This document shows, piece after piece, positions 1 to 10,699 of a DNA stretch of 64,000 nucleotides; position 1 is the stretch's first letter; each line of letters begins with the position of its first letter. The stretch comes from Panopea generosa (taxonomy: Eukaryota > Mollusca > Bivalvia > Adapedonta > Hiatellidae). The notes beneath the pieces were generated by a model. That model was not told the DNA's origin. It worked only from the letters and a program-made list of their open reading frames with translations, and made no database searches. The translations under genes and the position numbers were made by a program. The DNA lies in NCBI GenBank assembly GCA_029582155.1, contig CM055900.1, positions 42,019,236 to 42,083,235 of the forward strand. Reading direction: 5' to 3'.

Positions 1-664
1 GTAAAACCAGAAATACATTCTTGACCTAGAGATGTTCATTGGAGGTAGAACCAGAAATACAGTCTGGACCTAGAAATGTTGGAGGTAGAACTAGAAATAC
101 AGACTGGACTTAGAGATGATTGAGGTAGAACCAAAAATACAGTCTTGACCTAGAGATGATTGAGGTAGAACCAGAAACACAGCCTGGACCTAGAGATGTT
201 CACTGCAGTTAGAACCAGAAATACAGTCTGGACCTAGAGATGATTGAGGTAGAACCAGAAATACAGTCTGGGCCTAGAGATGTTCATTGGAGGTAGAACC
301 AGAAATACAGTCTGGACCTAGAGATGTTGGAGGTAGAACTAGAAATACATTCTGGACCTAGAGATGATTGAGGTAGAAACAGAAATACAGTCTGGACCTA
401 GAGATGATTGAGGTAGAACCAGAAATACAGTCTGGACCTAGAAACGTTCATTGGAGGTAAAACCAGAAATACAGTCTGGACCTAGAGATGTTGGAGGTAG
501 AACTAGAAATACAGTCTGGACCTAGAGATGATTGAGGCAGAACCAGAAATACAGTCTGGACCTAGAGATGTTGGAGGTAGAACTAGAAGTTTAGTCTGGA
601 CCTAGAGATGATGGAGGTAGAACTAGAAATACAGTCTGGACCTAAATAGGATGGAGGTAGAACT
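1..664. repeat. Minisatellite, units of about 38-44 bp
   Basis: Tandem units share GAGGTAGAACCAGAAATACA followed by GTCTGGACCTAGAGATG. Length differs by a short insert (TCATTG or ATT) between units, giving about 38, 40 and 44 bp forms. The array is already running at base 1, so its left edge lies outside the window. There are about 16 copies. No plausible coding content. Confidence 0.95.
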
Positions 665-1190
665 AAATTTAGGTACCCTATTATTCCTTACAAACTGTGT
701 TTCTTATTTTACTTGAAAACTATTTATGAATAGTTCAGAAGTTCTCAAAATAAGCTAAAAATGAATTAAAGTGAATCTTAAAATGAAATGAAATGTTTGG
801 AAAGCCCAGTATTGTCTGACTAGAATAGGGAGGTACAGGGACTTTTTCCAGAAATTTTTGACATTTAAAACACCAAATGCTGCATTTTAGTGAGGTTTTA
901 GAAAAGAAAATATGGAAGCCATATTCTCAAATATTTGTTCACTGCAGATAAGGGTATGAGACTTCCCAGAAAATTTGATAAAAAAATTATCTCAAAAACC
1001 AAAGGCTGCATCTAGCAAGTTTAAGGGTTTTGTTATGATTTTACACTTGGATTATAATCTCATGTTCTATGAGCAAAAATGTGAGGAAGTGTGTTTGAGA
1101 GAGGGCTTGTGGTGTTGCAGGGGCCTCCCCAGGAAATGTTTGTTATAAAAATCATCAAATTTTGCATTCTAGTGAACTTTTAGGATAAAC
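665..1190. other. AT-rich sequence with no recognisable feature
   Basis: Low-complexity AT-rich DNA after the array. I see no ORF of interest, hairpin or repeat related to the rest of the window. Confidence 0.6.
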
Positions 1191-1475
1191 TGATTGATTT
1201 AATATTTAGCTTCATTTTTATGCCATCTAGGGCTAACAGATGATCAGTTAACCTAACCATTGTTTCCTGGGATCCTGAAAGGTTAACCAGTACTTAAGCA
1301 CACCTCATCTCCACAAGTAACTGATATCTTTCCCACTTAAATCAGTGGTGAGAGACAAATGATAAGAGACACAATGTTGTATATCAATCATCACGGGGAC
1401 TGTTGCCATGCAGGGCTTCGAACTCACGACCCCTGGATTGATAGTTGCGTTACCGACTGAGCTACTTGGGCCCAG
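1191..1475 (-). mobile_element. tRNA-derived SINE, complete head
   Basis: Read on the minus strand it starts with a tRNA-like head: box A TAGCTCAGTCGG (1453-1464) and box B GTTCGAAGCC (about 1413-1422). A body of about 200 bp follows, ending in a GATT-type simple tail. The same body recurs at 43331-43590, also on the minus strand and sharing the long stretch CATCTCCACAAGTAACTGAT, which shows a dispersed family. The box A and box B spacing fits a pol III internal promoter. I cannot name the family. Confidence 0.8.
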
Positions 1476-1701
1476 CTTTAAGATAAAACATTTTACTCTA
1501 AATGTTTGCTATTTTATTTTTAAACGGTTTTATCAAAATAATAGGGCAGGAGAAGGGGATGCAAAGTATAAGTGACCCTCCCCAAACCCATACCTGCTAT
1601 GCATATGCTTATAAATACAGTATACCCACCTCTTCCTCCAAACAATGAATAAAACTTAAAAAGAATAAAACGTGAAATTTATAACAAATGTTACAGTTTT
1701 G

Positions 1702-1929
1702 TTACAATGAACCTGCAATTGTCATGCACATTATGTACGCCCTCACCTGTTTGTGTATTATCTCAATGTACGCGTGTTCGGACTCTAGTTCTTGATAGAG
1801 TAACATATTCTCAAGAAAATGCGAATGTTCCAACAAAATAAGGTATACAGTCACAAAGATTTTAATATGATGTACACAAAATGATTTAGTTTTTTGAATG
1901 TCACTTCTTAAAATAAAAGAAACAGACAA
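1702..1929 (-). CDS. Candidate first coding exon, unidentified
   Basis: An open frame starts at ATG 1929 (minus) and is followed at 1746 by a good splice donor, CAG|GTGAGG. Spliced there, the exon encodes about 61 residues, ending in a polar stretch (LLYQELESEHAYIEIIHK) after a hydrophobic one (FVTVYLILL). The frame itself reaches a stop at 1702 if read through. E2F-like and ZNF143-like motifs sit 54-84 bp upstream of the ATG, a promoter-like arrangement. A pyrimidine tract ending in AAG just inside the frame (about 1907) could instead be an acceptor of an internal exon starting at 1906. I do not recognise the protein. No further exon is visible to the left in the window. It could be a chance ORF. 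Confidence 0.3.
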   Translation of the reverse strand: MSVSFILRSDIQKTKSFCVHHIKIFVTVYLILLEHSHFLENMLLYQELESEHAYIEIIHKQVRAYIMCMTIAGSL

Positions 1930-1982
1930 AAATGCAGTTTGACAGCAAGCGATAAATTATTCAGTCTACACCGGAACTCGCA

Positions 1983-2012
1983 TTTGGCGCGAAAGTGCAT
2001 TCTGGGAATTGC
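1983..2012. promoter_or_regulatory. E2F-like site next to ZNF143/Staf-like motif
   Basis: TTTGGCGCGAAA (1983-1994) matches the E2F consensus TTTSGCGCSAAA perfectly. It is followed directly by GTGCATTCTGGGAATTGC (1995-2012), which on the minus strand reads AATTCCCAGAATGC, close to the core of the ZNF143/Staf element. Both are typical of proximal promoters in animals. The region is locally GC richer than its surroundings. Direction is unclear, but the candidate exon on the minus strand starts 54 bp away. Confidence 0.4.
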
Positions 2013-2484
2013 AAATGGAGATGTAAAATCACAACAACCGGTATGCTCGCAGTATTTTTCAAAACCATCCTATATTTTACAGAAAACCATTCTGTTTCAT
2101 GACTGTATAACGTAGTAAGACAAGTTTCGATAATATCTGAATTACCTATTTACTATATCAAAGCAGTTGTCCTTGTATAGACGAGATTTTTTATTAACCG
2201 GAAGTTGAGCATGAGAATGTTGTTGAGAAAATTTCCTCGAATTTACATGTGAAAAAACAACCATTGCGTTAGTCACAGTTTCTAACCAACAGTAACGAAA
2301 CAGTGGTTTGACCTTTACATTGATATGTATATATATTGTTGATTTAATTCACGATTGCTGTTGTAAAATATGAAAAAAAAATGATTCATATACAGTGAGA
2401 CCCTCACTGAGGGATTTATGGGCACTTGCTGTACAACTGCCTTACCGTAAAGCTATTTTTTTGTGGCTTCTGTAGTGAACATAC

Positions 2485-2560
2485 ATAGGCCATTTACTTC
2501 ATTGGTAGAGAACAATATAGCATAAAGTATGTGCTGGTTCATATCCCACTAAAGCTGATT
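2485..2560 (+). mobile_element. Degenerate tRNA-like fragment (SINE head)
   Basis: ACTTCATTGGTAGAGAA (about 2495) resembles box A and CTGGTTCATATCCCAC (about 2533-2548) resembles box B, about 40 bp apart as in tRNAs. Neither is a perfect consensus and the stem pairing is poor, so this is a decayed tRNA-derived copy, not a working tRNA gene. Confidence 0.4.
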
Positions 2561-2651
2561 TTTCACCATATATTTTTTTTCTGAACTGAAATTGTTGAGT
2601 TTCCAGTCAAAATAGCCCGAAACCAAAACAGCCCCAAATCAAAATAGCCCC

Positions 2652-4110
2652 ATATAATAACCAAGGAATTATATAAAGATGGAAAGGCAAATGGTTGGGG
2701 TTTTGTGAACGCTTGAGTATTTATGCAATATTTCGCAAAATCTTGTTTTCTATTATCTTAACTGCCATTCATCAGTAGATAAAAATTCTTTCACTGCAGA
2801 ATAAAATTGTCATTAATACAATACCGTTCCCGGAAGTTTGTGTTTAAAATTGTTGAAGTACTTGTGATTACGAGATTTGTATGCTACAGCTAAGATAACA
2901 ACAAATTACGATACATTTTCCTTCAAACCTCAATATCTTTAATTCAAGATCATTTTTATACATCTGAGATTACATACAACTTACAGTTTACAGAAATCAG
3001 TTACCTGTGAATTATGAATGATTTATATGTAAATTATGAATCCTTAGTGTGCTGTTTCAGTATTTAGTCAAAAGATGCAAGTTTCCTATTCTTCTATACA
3101 AGTCCTTGATATAGCTAAGTCAAAACAGCCTCAGCATTATTTTTTTAAATGTGTTTCTTAATAATTCAGGTGTGAATATTAGATTGTGAATGAGTTCATT
3201 GCTTGAATTAAAACTTCATAAAATAGATGGTTATTATGAAATTTCAAATTTCATGGTCTGCACTGCAATTAAAGAGCAAATGAAACTTCAAAGTTTGTTT
3301 CTAAACATTAAAAACAAATCTCAATATAAAATTTACAAATGATTCACTGGTAATTTTATTGGTTACAGCAATGTTCCAGATAAGCACTATTTGAGGTTAT
3401 TGAACATTAAAATTTGAAAGAGAAGTGGTAAAATAAGCATTGGGTTCTGACACTTTCAGTGTTTATTAGTATATTTTTATAGCGATTTGTTTAAACTGTT
3501 CATTGTTACCTTAACATCTTGAAAATAAGCATTGCATACTGAATTAAGGGGTAAGATCTTCATTTGAAGAAAAGCTTATCCGGTTAAAATTTTTCATGTA
3601 ATATTTTTCTCTCGTAGTATCAAGGACTTGTATTGAAGGTAGGAAACTTGCATCTCCTGACTAAATGTTGATGAAACAGCACACGAAAAATTCATAATTT
3701 GCAAATTATTCATTTATAATTCACAGGCAATTGATTTCTTGTACATAAACTGTAAGTTGTATGTAATCTTAGATATTTAAACATGTTTCGATCACGCAAA
3801 ATGCTCCAGAATTAAAGATATTGAGGTTTTAACGAAAATTTATCGTAATTTGTCGTTATTTTAGCTGCAGTATACACATTTTGTAATCACAAGTTCTTCT
3901 ACAATTTTATACACATATTTCTGAGAATGGTATTGTTTTGATGAGAATTTCATTCTGCAATGTAAGAATTTTGATTTGTGTTCCTGAGATAAATGGAAGT
4001 GAAGATAATTGAAAACGAGATATTGCGAGATTTTGCGTGAATATGCGAGCGCTCACAAAATCTAAGTCAGTTGCCTTTCCTTCTCTACATATAATTCCTT
4101 TATGTATACA
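2652..4110. mobile_element. Foldback element with about 470-bp inverted arms
   Basis: The left arm (about 2652-3113) recurs inverted as the right arm (about 3617-4110). Matching landmarks include GGAATTATATAAAGATGGAA against the complement of 4066-4100, and CAAGTTTCCTA with TACAAGTCCTTGATA against the complement of 3617-3650. Arms have diverged with indels (roughly 75-80% by eye). The 0.5-kb spacer holds another MITE (3372-3584). No transposase is present. Short CAAAACAGCCC-like motifs occur just left of the left arm and again at the start of the spacer. Confidence 0.75.
3372..3584. mobile_element. MITE with TCCAGATAAGC terminal repeats
   Basis: Begins GTTCCAGATAAGCACTATTT and ends GAAAAGCTTATCCGG. 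The body matches the copy at 30403-30691, including AAAATAAGCATTG and ATTTGAAGAAAAGCTTATC. It sits in the loop of the foldback element, so it is either a nested insertion or a part of that element's core. Confidence 0.7.
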
Positions 4111-4149
4111 CTAGACTTTGATATGTTTAACTGAGAAAAAAGAATGTCA

Positions 4150-4625
4150 TAATGATTTTCACACTTAACAAGGATGCAGGTCTGTTTATTTTCCTTGTTA
4201 TCCCCTGCTACTAATTTGGGTCTGTCCATCATACTTTTGTTTCAATGCAATAACTTAAGAATGCCTGAATCAAATCTTTTGAAATTTTAATACAATGTTT
4301 ATAATAACAAAACACAGACTTAGTTCGATTTCGGGGTTGTGACTTCTGGCATTGTAGAGTTATGCCCCTTTAATTTTTGAAAAGTAGTAATTTCCGATCA
4401 TTTGTCACACGTTTTTGGGGTTTCTTTGCAATAACTTAAAAATGCCTGAATGAAATCTTTTGAAATTTTATTATATTGTTTATAATGATACAATACAGGT
4501 TAAGTTCAATTTAAGGGGTTGTGGCATTTGTCATTCTACAGTTATGCCCATGTAATTTGTGGAAATCATATTTTTTTACGTTTCCCTGCAATAAAGTAAG
4601 AATGCCTGAATGAGGTCTTTTGGAA
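4150..4625. repeat. Three tandem units of a 160-180-bp dispersed repeat
   Basis: Units are marked by GCAATAACTTAAGAATGCCT at about 4248, 4428 and 4590, each followed by TGAAATCTTTTGAAATTTTA and then GGGGTTGTG and AGTTATGCCC. Copies are diverged. Multi-unit noncoding repeats of this type look like internal domains of a larger dispersed element. I cannot name it. Confidence 0.65.
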
Positions 4626-5659
4626 AAAAGCAGGGAATATAAATTCACAGAATTTTCTGGTTTAAATCAGCTAACACATTTTCTGGATGATAAAGACGAT
4701 GATGTGCAAATGTGGGCTTTCACAATTTTCAAATTGTGTATTTCTTGAAATTAACAGACTTAAAATATATATACTTTATGTACATACATTAGTTGTGCAC
4801 ATACATTGTTTTTTAAAAAACTTATGGTCCTCAAATTGCCACCAATAATGGGTGATCATTGATGGTCACTTTTTAGATGACAAATGGTGTATATTTGTGT
4901 AATTTCAAATACTTTACTTCATATGTATCCAATCTCCGCTTAGCAAATGAAAGGTTTGGGGTAGAATCCCCATTATTGTCACAATCGGGGGTGCAAACTT
5001 TTCTGATCCTGTTACGCTGTTCTCAGTGGGGAATACAGGGCATTGTATGGGGTTATGTCCAGATTTTTATACATGTTGACTATGTTTGAATGTGTTTATA
5101 TCTTATAGTAAGTCTAAGGATTGAGGTATGTAGTAGGTGACAGTTGGCTTATGTGATGACATTGCTCTAAGTATATGGAAGATGTGGACTTGAATCCTTA
5201 CACTGAGTTCTTTGTAATTATTCCAGGTACAATTACACTGTCTCCTCTGTTTTAAATATCATTATTAATAAAGTAGAATTCTTTATAAATAATCAGTCTT
5301 CTCCATATCTTTTGGAATAATCTCTCGTCAGATAACCAATTCTAAATTCTAGATCATTTTAAGCATGCAGATGTTTCACAGCACTGATTATTATTTCTTT
5401 AATGTTATCATCACAGACATGGATATGGATTTTGATCGGTATTATTAACAATGATTAAATAAAGGCAATCTGTAGGTTGTGACTTCAAGTTTTAGTTCAT
5501 CTGAAGCATAAAGTCAAGGTGAACTATTCTGATTGTCTTTTGTCTGGTTCATTAAATGTGAAATCGTTTTAAATGCCAGGAAATACTTAACATCTGGAGT
5601 AACTACTGTTGGTACTCAGATATGGATCAAGTATCTCTCAGTCAATAATTTGACCTGCA
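4626..5659. other. No gene recognised
   Basis: AT-rich sequence with scattered short ORFs below 75 codons, none with a recognisable motif or splice context. Confidence 0.55.
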
Positions 5660-5953
5660 TTAACCCTTTCCTCCATAGATACGCGTTTTCCTGCACCAAT
5701 CATAGAAAGCCTTTGAAAACAGTGCTGTAATAGTTTAGATTGCTCGTAACAAGCAATCTTAACACTTCGTGCACTGTTTTTCCACTCTGTCAGTTAATAT
5801 AAACATAATTCACCCATTAATTCAAAAGCCTTCTATATTAGAGGTGTCCAAAGGCATCTATATTAGAAGTGTCCAAAGCCTTCTATATTAGAGGTGTCCA
5901 AAGGCTTCTATATTAGAGGTGTCCAAAGGCATCTATATGAAGTAAAGGGTTAA
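5660..5953. mobile_element. piggyBac-like MITE with TTAA target sites, full length
   Basis: The element runs TTAA|CCCTTTCCTCCATAG to TGAAGTAAAGGG|TTAA. CCCTTT termini directly flanked by TTAA are the hallmark of piggyBac elements. A central palindrome (GATTGCTCGTAAC / AGCAATCT) and the motifs CACTGTTTTTCCACTCTGTC and AATATAAACATAATTCACCC define the family. Near the right end a 24-bp unit (TATTAGAGGTGTCCAAAGGC) is repeated about four or five times. No coding capacity, so it needs a transposase from elsewhere. Other copies: 16037, 27336, 33820, 42612 and 43766. Confidence 0.8.
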
Positions 5954-6432
5954 ACAACTGTCAAGACCCAGATCTGTAGCTCAATGGTCAAAGGTCATAC
6001 ATAGAGGTTAATGGTCCATAATTGGTACAACATTTTGTGTCAGCTCAATATCTTACAGACCACTTGGCAAGATTATGAAATGACATGGCCCTCTACAAAT
6101 TCCAATGTACGAGTCCCAGGACTCGCAGGACTACAAATCTGTGAGTCCAAAAAATGAAAGTTTGAGTCCCACTTTTCGAGACATTTTAACTAAATCATTA
6201 TAATTTCAAATGATGCAACATTGTGAAAATGAAGATACTTCACCATTGCACTGTGTGAACCTTTAGCTGTGCACCATTTAAACAACCACAAATTAGAATT
6301 AAACAACAGTAAACATTGCCTACAACAGTTTAAAACATTAAAAAAACACTTGTGCAGCTTAGTCTGTCAAAAAACAGACAGTGTTTGTTGATTTGGTTCA
6401 AATAACATTACACACTGTATCTCCTTTATTGA

Positions 6433-6638
6433 CAGTGGCGTAGCTGACCCTAAAATGATGTGCAAGTCCATAGGGTTCTGGAAGGGTTTGGGGAGGTGTC
6501 AGGGGGACATGCCCCTCTCCCCATCAGAAAATTTAGGATGCATTTCCTACGTTCTGATGATATTTCCAGGAGATATGATGCATTCTCAAAAAAATATGCA
6601 AGACCAGGCGTTGTTGTGATAAGGCAGCTACGCCACTG
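6433..6638. mobile_element. MITE with CAGTGGCGTAGC termini and 5-bp TSD
   Basis: Starts CAGTGGCGTAGCTG and ends CAGCTACGCCACTG, an exact inverted repeat of 14 bp. It is flanked by ATTGA on both sides (6428-6432 and 6639-6643). The termini resemble those of hAT-group elements, whose usual TSD is 8 bp; hAT subgroups with 5-bp TSDs are known. Non-autonomous, 206 bp. Confidence 0.75.
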
Positions 6639-7076
6639 ATTGAAATGTTTATCATAATTATAACACTGTTTCGATTCAGTGAAACTATAACACAAGAAGT
6701 ATTCAAGGTCGGCAAACAGCTTGCATATTTACAACTCGCAACGGTAACAGAGACCGTCTGATGACATTGATTATGCTACATGCGCGCGCATCATTGTTCT
6801 GAAAGCGGTGCAGTAGTAACCGATGCTCTTGAAATTCATCTGATGATGCACCCGCACTAGTGTTTACAAAGCAATGTGCAAGAAACACAATATGTCGAGA
6901 ATTAAATGTCTATATTTGAGATAATCGGGACGTATTGGCTGCGATTTTCTGCGTCCAGCGGATGCACATATTTCAGAAATGTGCGTCTGCCGCAAGATTT
7001 GTGTGTATAGGATGCAGGGGTAAATAAAACACTGCATGGCACGAATGTTCACCATAATCAGATGATGTGTTGCACG
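6639..7076. other. GC-richer insert of unknown origin
   Basis: This stretch interrupts the composite repeat. It has more CpG than its surroundings (for example CATGCGCGCGCATC near 6779-6792) and short minus-strand open frames (6703-6888, 6864-7055). I see no transposase motif. It may be part of the same insertion history as the adjacent MITE or a decayed element. Confidence 0.4.
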
Positions 7077-7377
7077 CTTGACCAGGTCCGTAGCTCAAAG
7101 GTCAAGGTCTCATTTACACGTTAAATGTCTGAAATACACACAAACTTTTGTGTCCGCTCCATATCTTGTAGTCCACCCAGATTTTGAAACAACCTTACAC
7201 AAATGTTTACCATGTGTCTCATACAAATTCCAGTCCTATAGCTCAAAGGTCGAGGTAACACTTAGAGGCCAAAGGGCAGAATTATGTATAAAATTGAGTG
7301 TCCACTTCATATTTTGTAAACCACATAACAGATTTTCAAATAACATGGCACAAATGATCACCATAATTCGACAATGT

Positions 7378-7538
7378 CAGGGCTGGAAAATTCCACTCGA
7401 TGACTCGAGTTAACATTTGGTCAGGACGAGTAAGATTTAAAAAAATTGACCCTAATATTTCTTTTATTTTAAGCATTTGATAAAAAAATGTTGGAAAGGG
7501 AGAATGAGTAGTTTTTTTATAAGAAATTTCAAGCCCTG
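7378..7538. mobile_element. MITE with CAGGGCT termini and 5-bp TSD, copy 1
   Basis: Starts CAGGGCTGGAAAATTCCA and ends GAAATTTCAAGCCCTG, flanked by AATGT at 7373-7377 and 7539-7543. Internal motifs ACATTTGGTCAGRACGAGTA and ATGTTGGAAAGGGAG match the copy at 27018-27184, which has its own 5-bp TSD. 161 bp, hAT-like termini, no coding capacity. Confidence 0.85.
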
Positions 7539-8282
7539 AATGTGTCACACATAAAACCAAGCTCAGAGGTCAAGGTCACACTTAAAGGTTCAAGGTCAAA
7601 AATATGTATCCAATTTTGTGTCCACTCCATATCTTGTAAACCATTTGATATATTTTGAAATAGCCAGTCTCAAATGTTCACTATGATGAGATGATGTGTC
7701 TCGTGCAAAATCCTGGTCTCTTGCTCAATGGTTGATGTACACAAGTTGGTATTTGCTCCACATCTTGTAAACCACTTGACAGATTTTGAAATAACATGGT
7801 ACAAATGTTTACCATAATCAGACATTGTGTCATGTGCAAGACCCAGCTCCGTAGCTCGGTGATCAAGGTCACAGTTAAAGGTTCAAAGTCAGAAATATGT
7901 AAAACATTTTGTGTCTGCTTCATAACTTGTAACATGCCATAAATGTTCACATTAATGAGACATTTGATCACAGGTTGGTACTGGCTGGTTTGACATTGTA
8001 GCCCCTGGGCATCTAGTGTAGGAAAGATGTATTCCACCTAGATGTAAAGTTTACAATGTGTTGTAGGAAAATATGAGAAAAAAGAAACTTAAATTGTGTA
8101 CAGTTGCTCAACTAAAGAGGACAGTATTTTAAAATTGCTCTAAATTTATGTTTTTATTTCTGTAAATTTTCAAATGTGGCTACCTGCTTCTAAATATTGA
8201 TTGAATAAATGTTTCTTTAAAACAATATTGTAGAACCTACCTCTTGTGCATCAGGTCTACCTTGCTGAAGTTCTTATATTTT

Positions 8283-8600
8283 TTTGTTCACCTGAACCGA
8301 AGGCTCACAGGTGAGCTTGTGTGATTCACCTGTGTACGTTGTCTGTTTGTAGTCCAGAGTTAACTTTTGCTTCAAAATATCTCTTCTGAAATGGCTTGAT
8401 AGATTTTGTATGATGCTTCTAACATAAAGCTCTCTGAACTTTGTTCAAACCAAATTCTTCATAACAGTTTGGACTGGGACCTTTGCAGCATATTTATTAT
8501 CCATGCGGTATCTGCAAGGGCCGAAAAAGGTATAAAATTGTGAATTTTGAAAAAACATCTATTCATGAAACATCCAGTCAAATTTTTCATATTGGTTTAA
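8283..8600 (+). mobile_element. Head fragment of the GCTCACCTGAGCC dispersed element
   Basis: GTTCACCTGAACCGAAGGCT followed by CACAGGTGAGCTTGTGTGA forms the 5' hairpin seen in the full copies at 22597 and 49237. The GTC-rich stretch and the motif AGTTAACTTTTGCTTC follow as in the other copies. The 3' end (CTCTTGTT) is absent, so the copy is truncated; its right edge is approximate. Confidence 0.65.
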
Positions 8601-8959
8601 AATGATCCTTATGCGTAGGGGTAATAAGGTGCTAGGCTGTATTGGGACCTAGTACTTTGCCTTTGACATTGGAATACTAAAGGGAATCAGTAAAATATTT
8701 TTTTATCATCTATTTTAGGAATTATTTTAATCATCTTGATAGCTGGAGTATTGTTTAGTCATACCAGGACTTTTACTTTTACATAAAAATACTGGCTATT
8801 TACCTCATTAAACAGAGGCCAACATTCAGTGACTTCCCATAAAAATAAAACAACTGGATATGGAGTATTATTGTAATATTTGATAATTATTGGTTAGAAC
8901 ATGATCTTAACAGTGTTATACTTTATTTTCAAGTTTTATAATGCCTTTAAAAAAAATCA
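8601..8959. other. No recognisable feature
   Basis: AT-rich sequence between the truncated element and the next minisatellite. Confidence 0.5.
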
Positions 8960-9571
8960 AATTTCCCCTCAATCACGCTGTTTTTTCACAACCTCGAAGG
9001 CTTGGGCTTTTTCCCAATTTCCCCTCAATCACGCTGTTTTTCCCAATCTTGAAGGCTTGGGCTTCTTCCCAATTTTCCCCTCAATCGCGCTGTTTTTCCT
9101 AATCTTGAAGGCTTGGGCTTCTTCCAATTTTCCCCTCAATCACGCTGTTTTTCCCAATCTTGAAGGCTTGGGCTTCTTCCAATTTTCCCCTCAATCACGC
9201 TGTTTTTCCCAATCTTGAAGGCTTGGGCTTCTTCCCAATTTCCCCTCAGTTGCACTGTTTTCCCCAATCTTGAATGTTTGGGCCTCTTCCCAATTTCCCC
9301 TCAATAGGCTGTTTTTCCCAATCTTGAAGGCTTGGGCTTCTTCCCAATTTCCCCTCTATTGCACTGTTTTCCCCAATCTTGAATGTTTGGGCCTCTTCCC
9401 AATTTCCCCTCAATTGCGCTGTTTTGCCCAATCTTGAAGGCTAGGGCCTCTTCCCAATTTCCCCTCAATCGCACTGTTTTGCCCTGTCTTGAAGGTTTGG
9501 GGCTCTTCCCAATTTCTCCTCAATCGTGCTGATTTTCCCAATCTTGAAGTCTTTGGCCTCTTCCCAATTTC
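8960..9571. repeat. Minisatellite, 55-bp unit
   Basis: About 11 copies of a unit containing TTTCCCCTCAATCACGCTGT, then CCCAATCTTGAAGGCTTGGG and CTTCTTCCCAA. Right-hand copies are more diverged. Open frames on both strands (8901-9218, 9246-9431, 9410-9655) are by-products of the repeat. Confidence 0.95.
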
Positions 9572-10018
9572 CATATAAGGCTCTGAAATACTATCTTGAA
9601 ATTGGAAACTTTTTCGTTTCTTATCTACGTGTACAAAAAATCTTGAATTTGGCATTTAAAGCATTCTCCAATTATAGCAAATTCATAGACAAAAACATAG
9701 ACTGATGTTTTTTTTTTTACAATATGGGAAACCAACTTAAAACCCCAACTACCATTATTAAAAAAGCTGAAAGATGGCTCTGGGGCAGATTTTATATAAT
9801 TCAGTACATGATTCAAATCAGAGAACTATTTTTCAAAATTTCACACTCAATGCATTGTTTTTGTTACAATGTTGCATATTACTAGATTATTGTTGATACA
9901 GTTAATTGGCAAAAAAATACATTCCAAAATGTGTTATATGCAGTTTTAAAAAAAAATTACCTCCCAACTGCCAATAATTTGAAATTCAATGTAGATGCGT
10001 TCTGTTCACATGGATCTG
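9572..10018. other. No recognisable feature
   Basis: AT-rich, no repeats shared with the rest of the window, no convincing ORF. Confidence 0.5.
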
Positions 10019-10132
10019 TGTTGATTCACCAGCAGCGGATAGCCTAGTGTTGCGTTGTAATTCACCATCAGCAGATATCCTAGTGTAGCATTGTAATTCA
10101 CCAGCAGCAGATAGCCTAGTGTTGCGTTGTAA
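10019..10132. repeat. Short tandem repeat, 36 bp, three copies
   Basis: Three copies of GTAATTCACCAGCAGCAGAT followed by AGCCTAGTGTTGCGTT, with a few substitutions. Confidence 0.9.
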
Positions 10133-10414
10133 TTTGATTGTGTCCTCTTACAAACATTTACTGTCCTGACAGTAAACGTTTGGGGGTTTAAACATTTATT
10201 TTTCATAGTAAATTACTTTTTATCCAGTAAGAGTTGGGTGGGAAGTATTTTTCATAAAGGGTAAAGACGACCTTAAGGAGGAATATACCTTTTAAATTAT
10301 TTTCGAAATCAAGGGAATATTTGGTATGTAATGAAACTAAAAGTAATTTCCAATTTGAATATGCTTTTTTTTCTGCGGTAAATATAACACTTCTTTACCA
10401 ATGACGTCGTAAAC

Positions 10415-10699
10415 ATGGCCATGTTTGGTCTTTTTGACGTCCCGATTTATAGCAGCAAAATCGCGTATTTGTCGACCTCAGTCAAGTTATACCGAATGTA
10501 CAGAATCGAAACACTTATCACCACGAACACATTCAACGGATATATGAATTTACATATGCAAAAATTACGACGAATGCCACATTTTGAAAATATTAGCGAA
10601 AAACGGAAATTATTATTTTCTCGATTTTTTCGAAAAAAATGCTTCAAATCAAAATTACCAAAAAACAAACCGAGCGATTTTGGAATAATTTTTATTTGA
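10415..10699 (+). CDS. 94-codon ORF in palindrome module A, doubtful
   Basis: Starts MAMFGLFDVPIYSS and contains HFENISEKRKL and a basic tail with FFRKK. A related frame (MAMFSLFDVPMYSS start) is open in module B' on the minus strand and closed by a stop in modules B and A'. No known domain. The similarity of the proteins follows from the DNA similarity of the modules and need not mean selection. Probably not a gene. Confidence 0.15.
   Translation: MAMFGLFDVPIYSSKIAYLSTSVKLYRMYRIETLITTNTFNGYMNLHMQKLRRMPHFENISEKRKLLFSRFFRKKCFKSKLPKNKPSDFGIIFI

Larger units (their letters stand above)
5960..8000. repeat. Composite dispersed repeat with about 180-bp units, interrupted by insertions
   Basis: Units contain GTAGCTCAAAGGTCAAGGTC, then TTTGTGTCCRCTCCATATCT and ACCACTTGACAGATTTTGAA. 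Recognisable units start near 5965, 7080, 7230, 7560, 7700 and 7840. A CAGTGGCGTAGC MITE (6433-6638), a stretch of foreign sequence (6639-7076) and a CAGGGCT MITE (7378-7538) interrupt the series. No stable reading frame runs through the units. Open frames here (for example 7078-7413) cross repeat and MITE boundaries and are not genes. Confidence 0.65.

Noticed and set aside
1407-1473. Functional tRNA gene on the minus strand
   Set aside because: Boxes A and B are present, but the acceptor stem does not pair convincingly and the sequence runs straight into a SINE body shared with 43331-43590.
10415-10699. Conserved gene in the palindrome modules
   Set aside because: The related frame is closed by stops in two of four modules, and the peptide similarity follows the DNA similarity.
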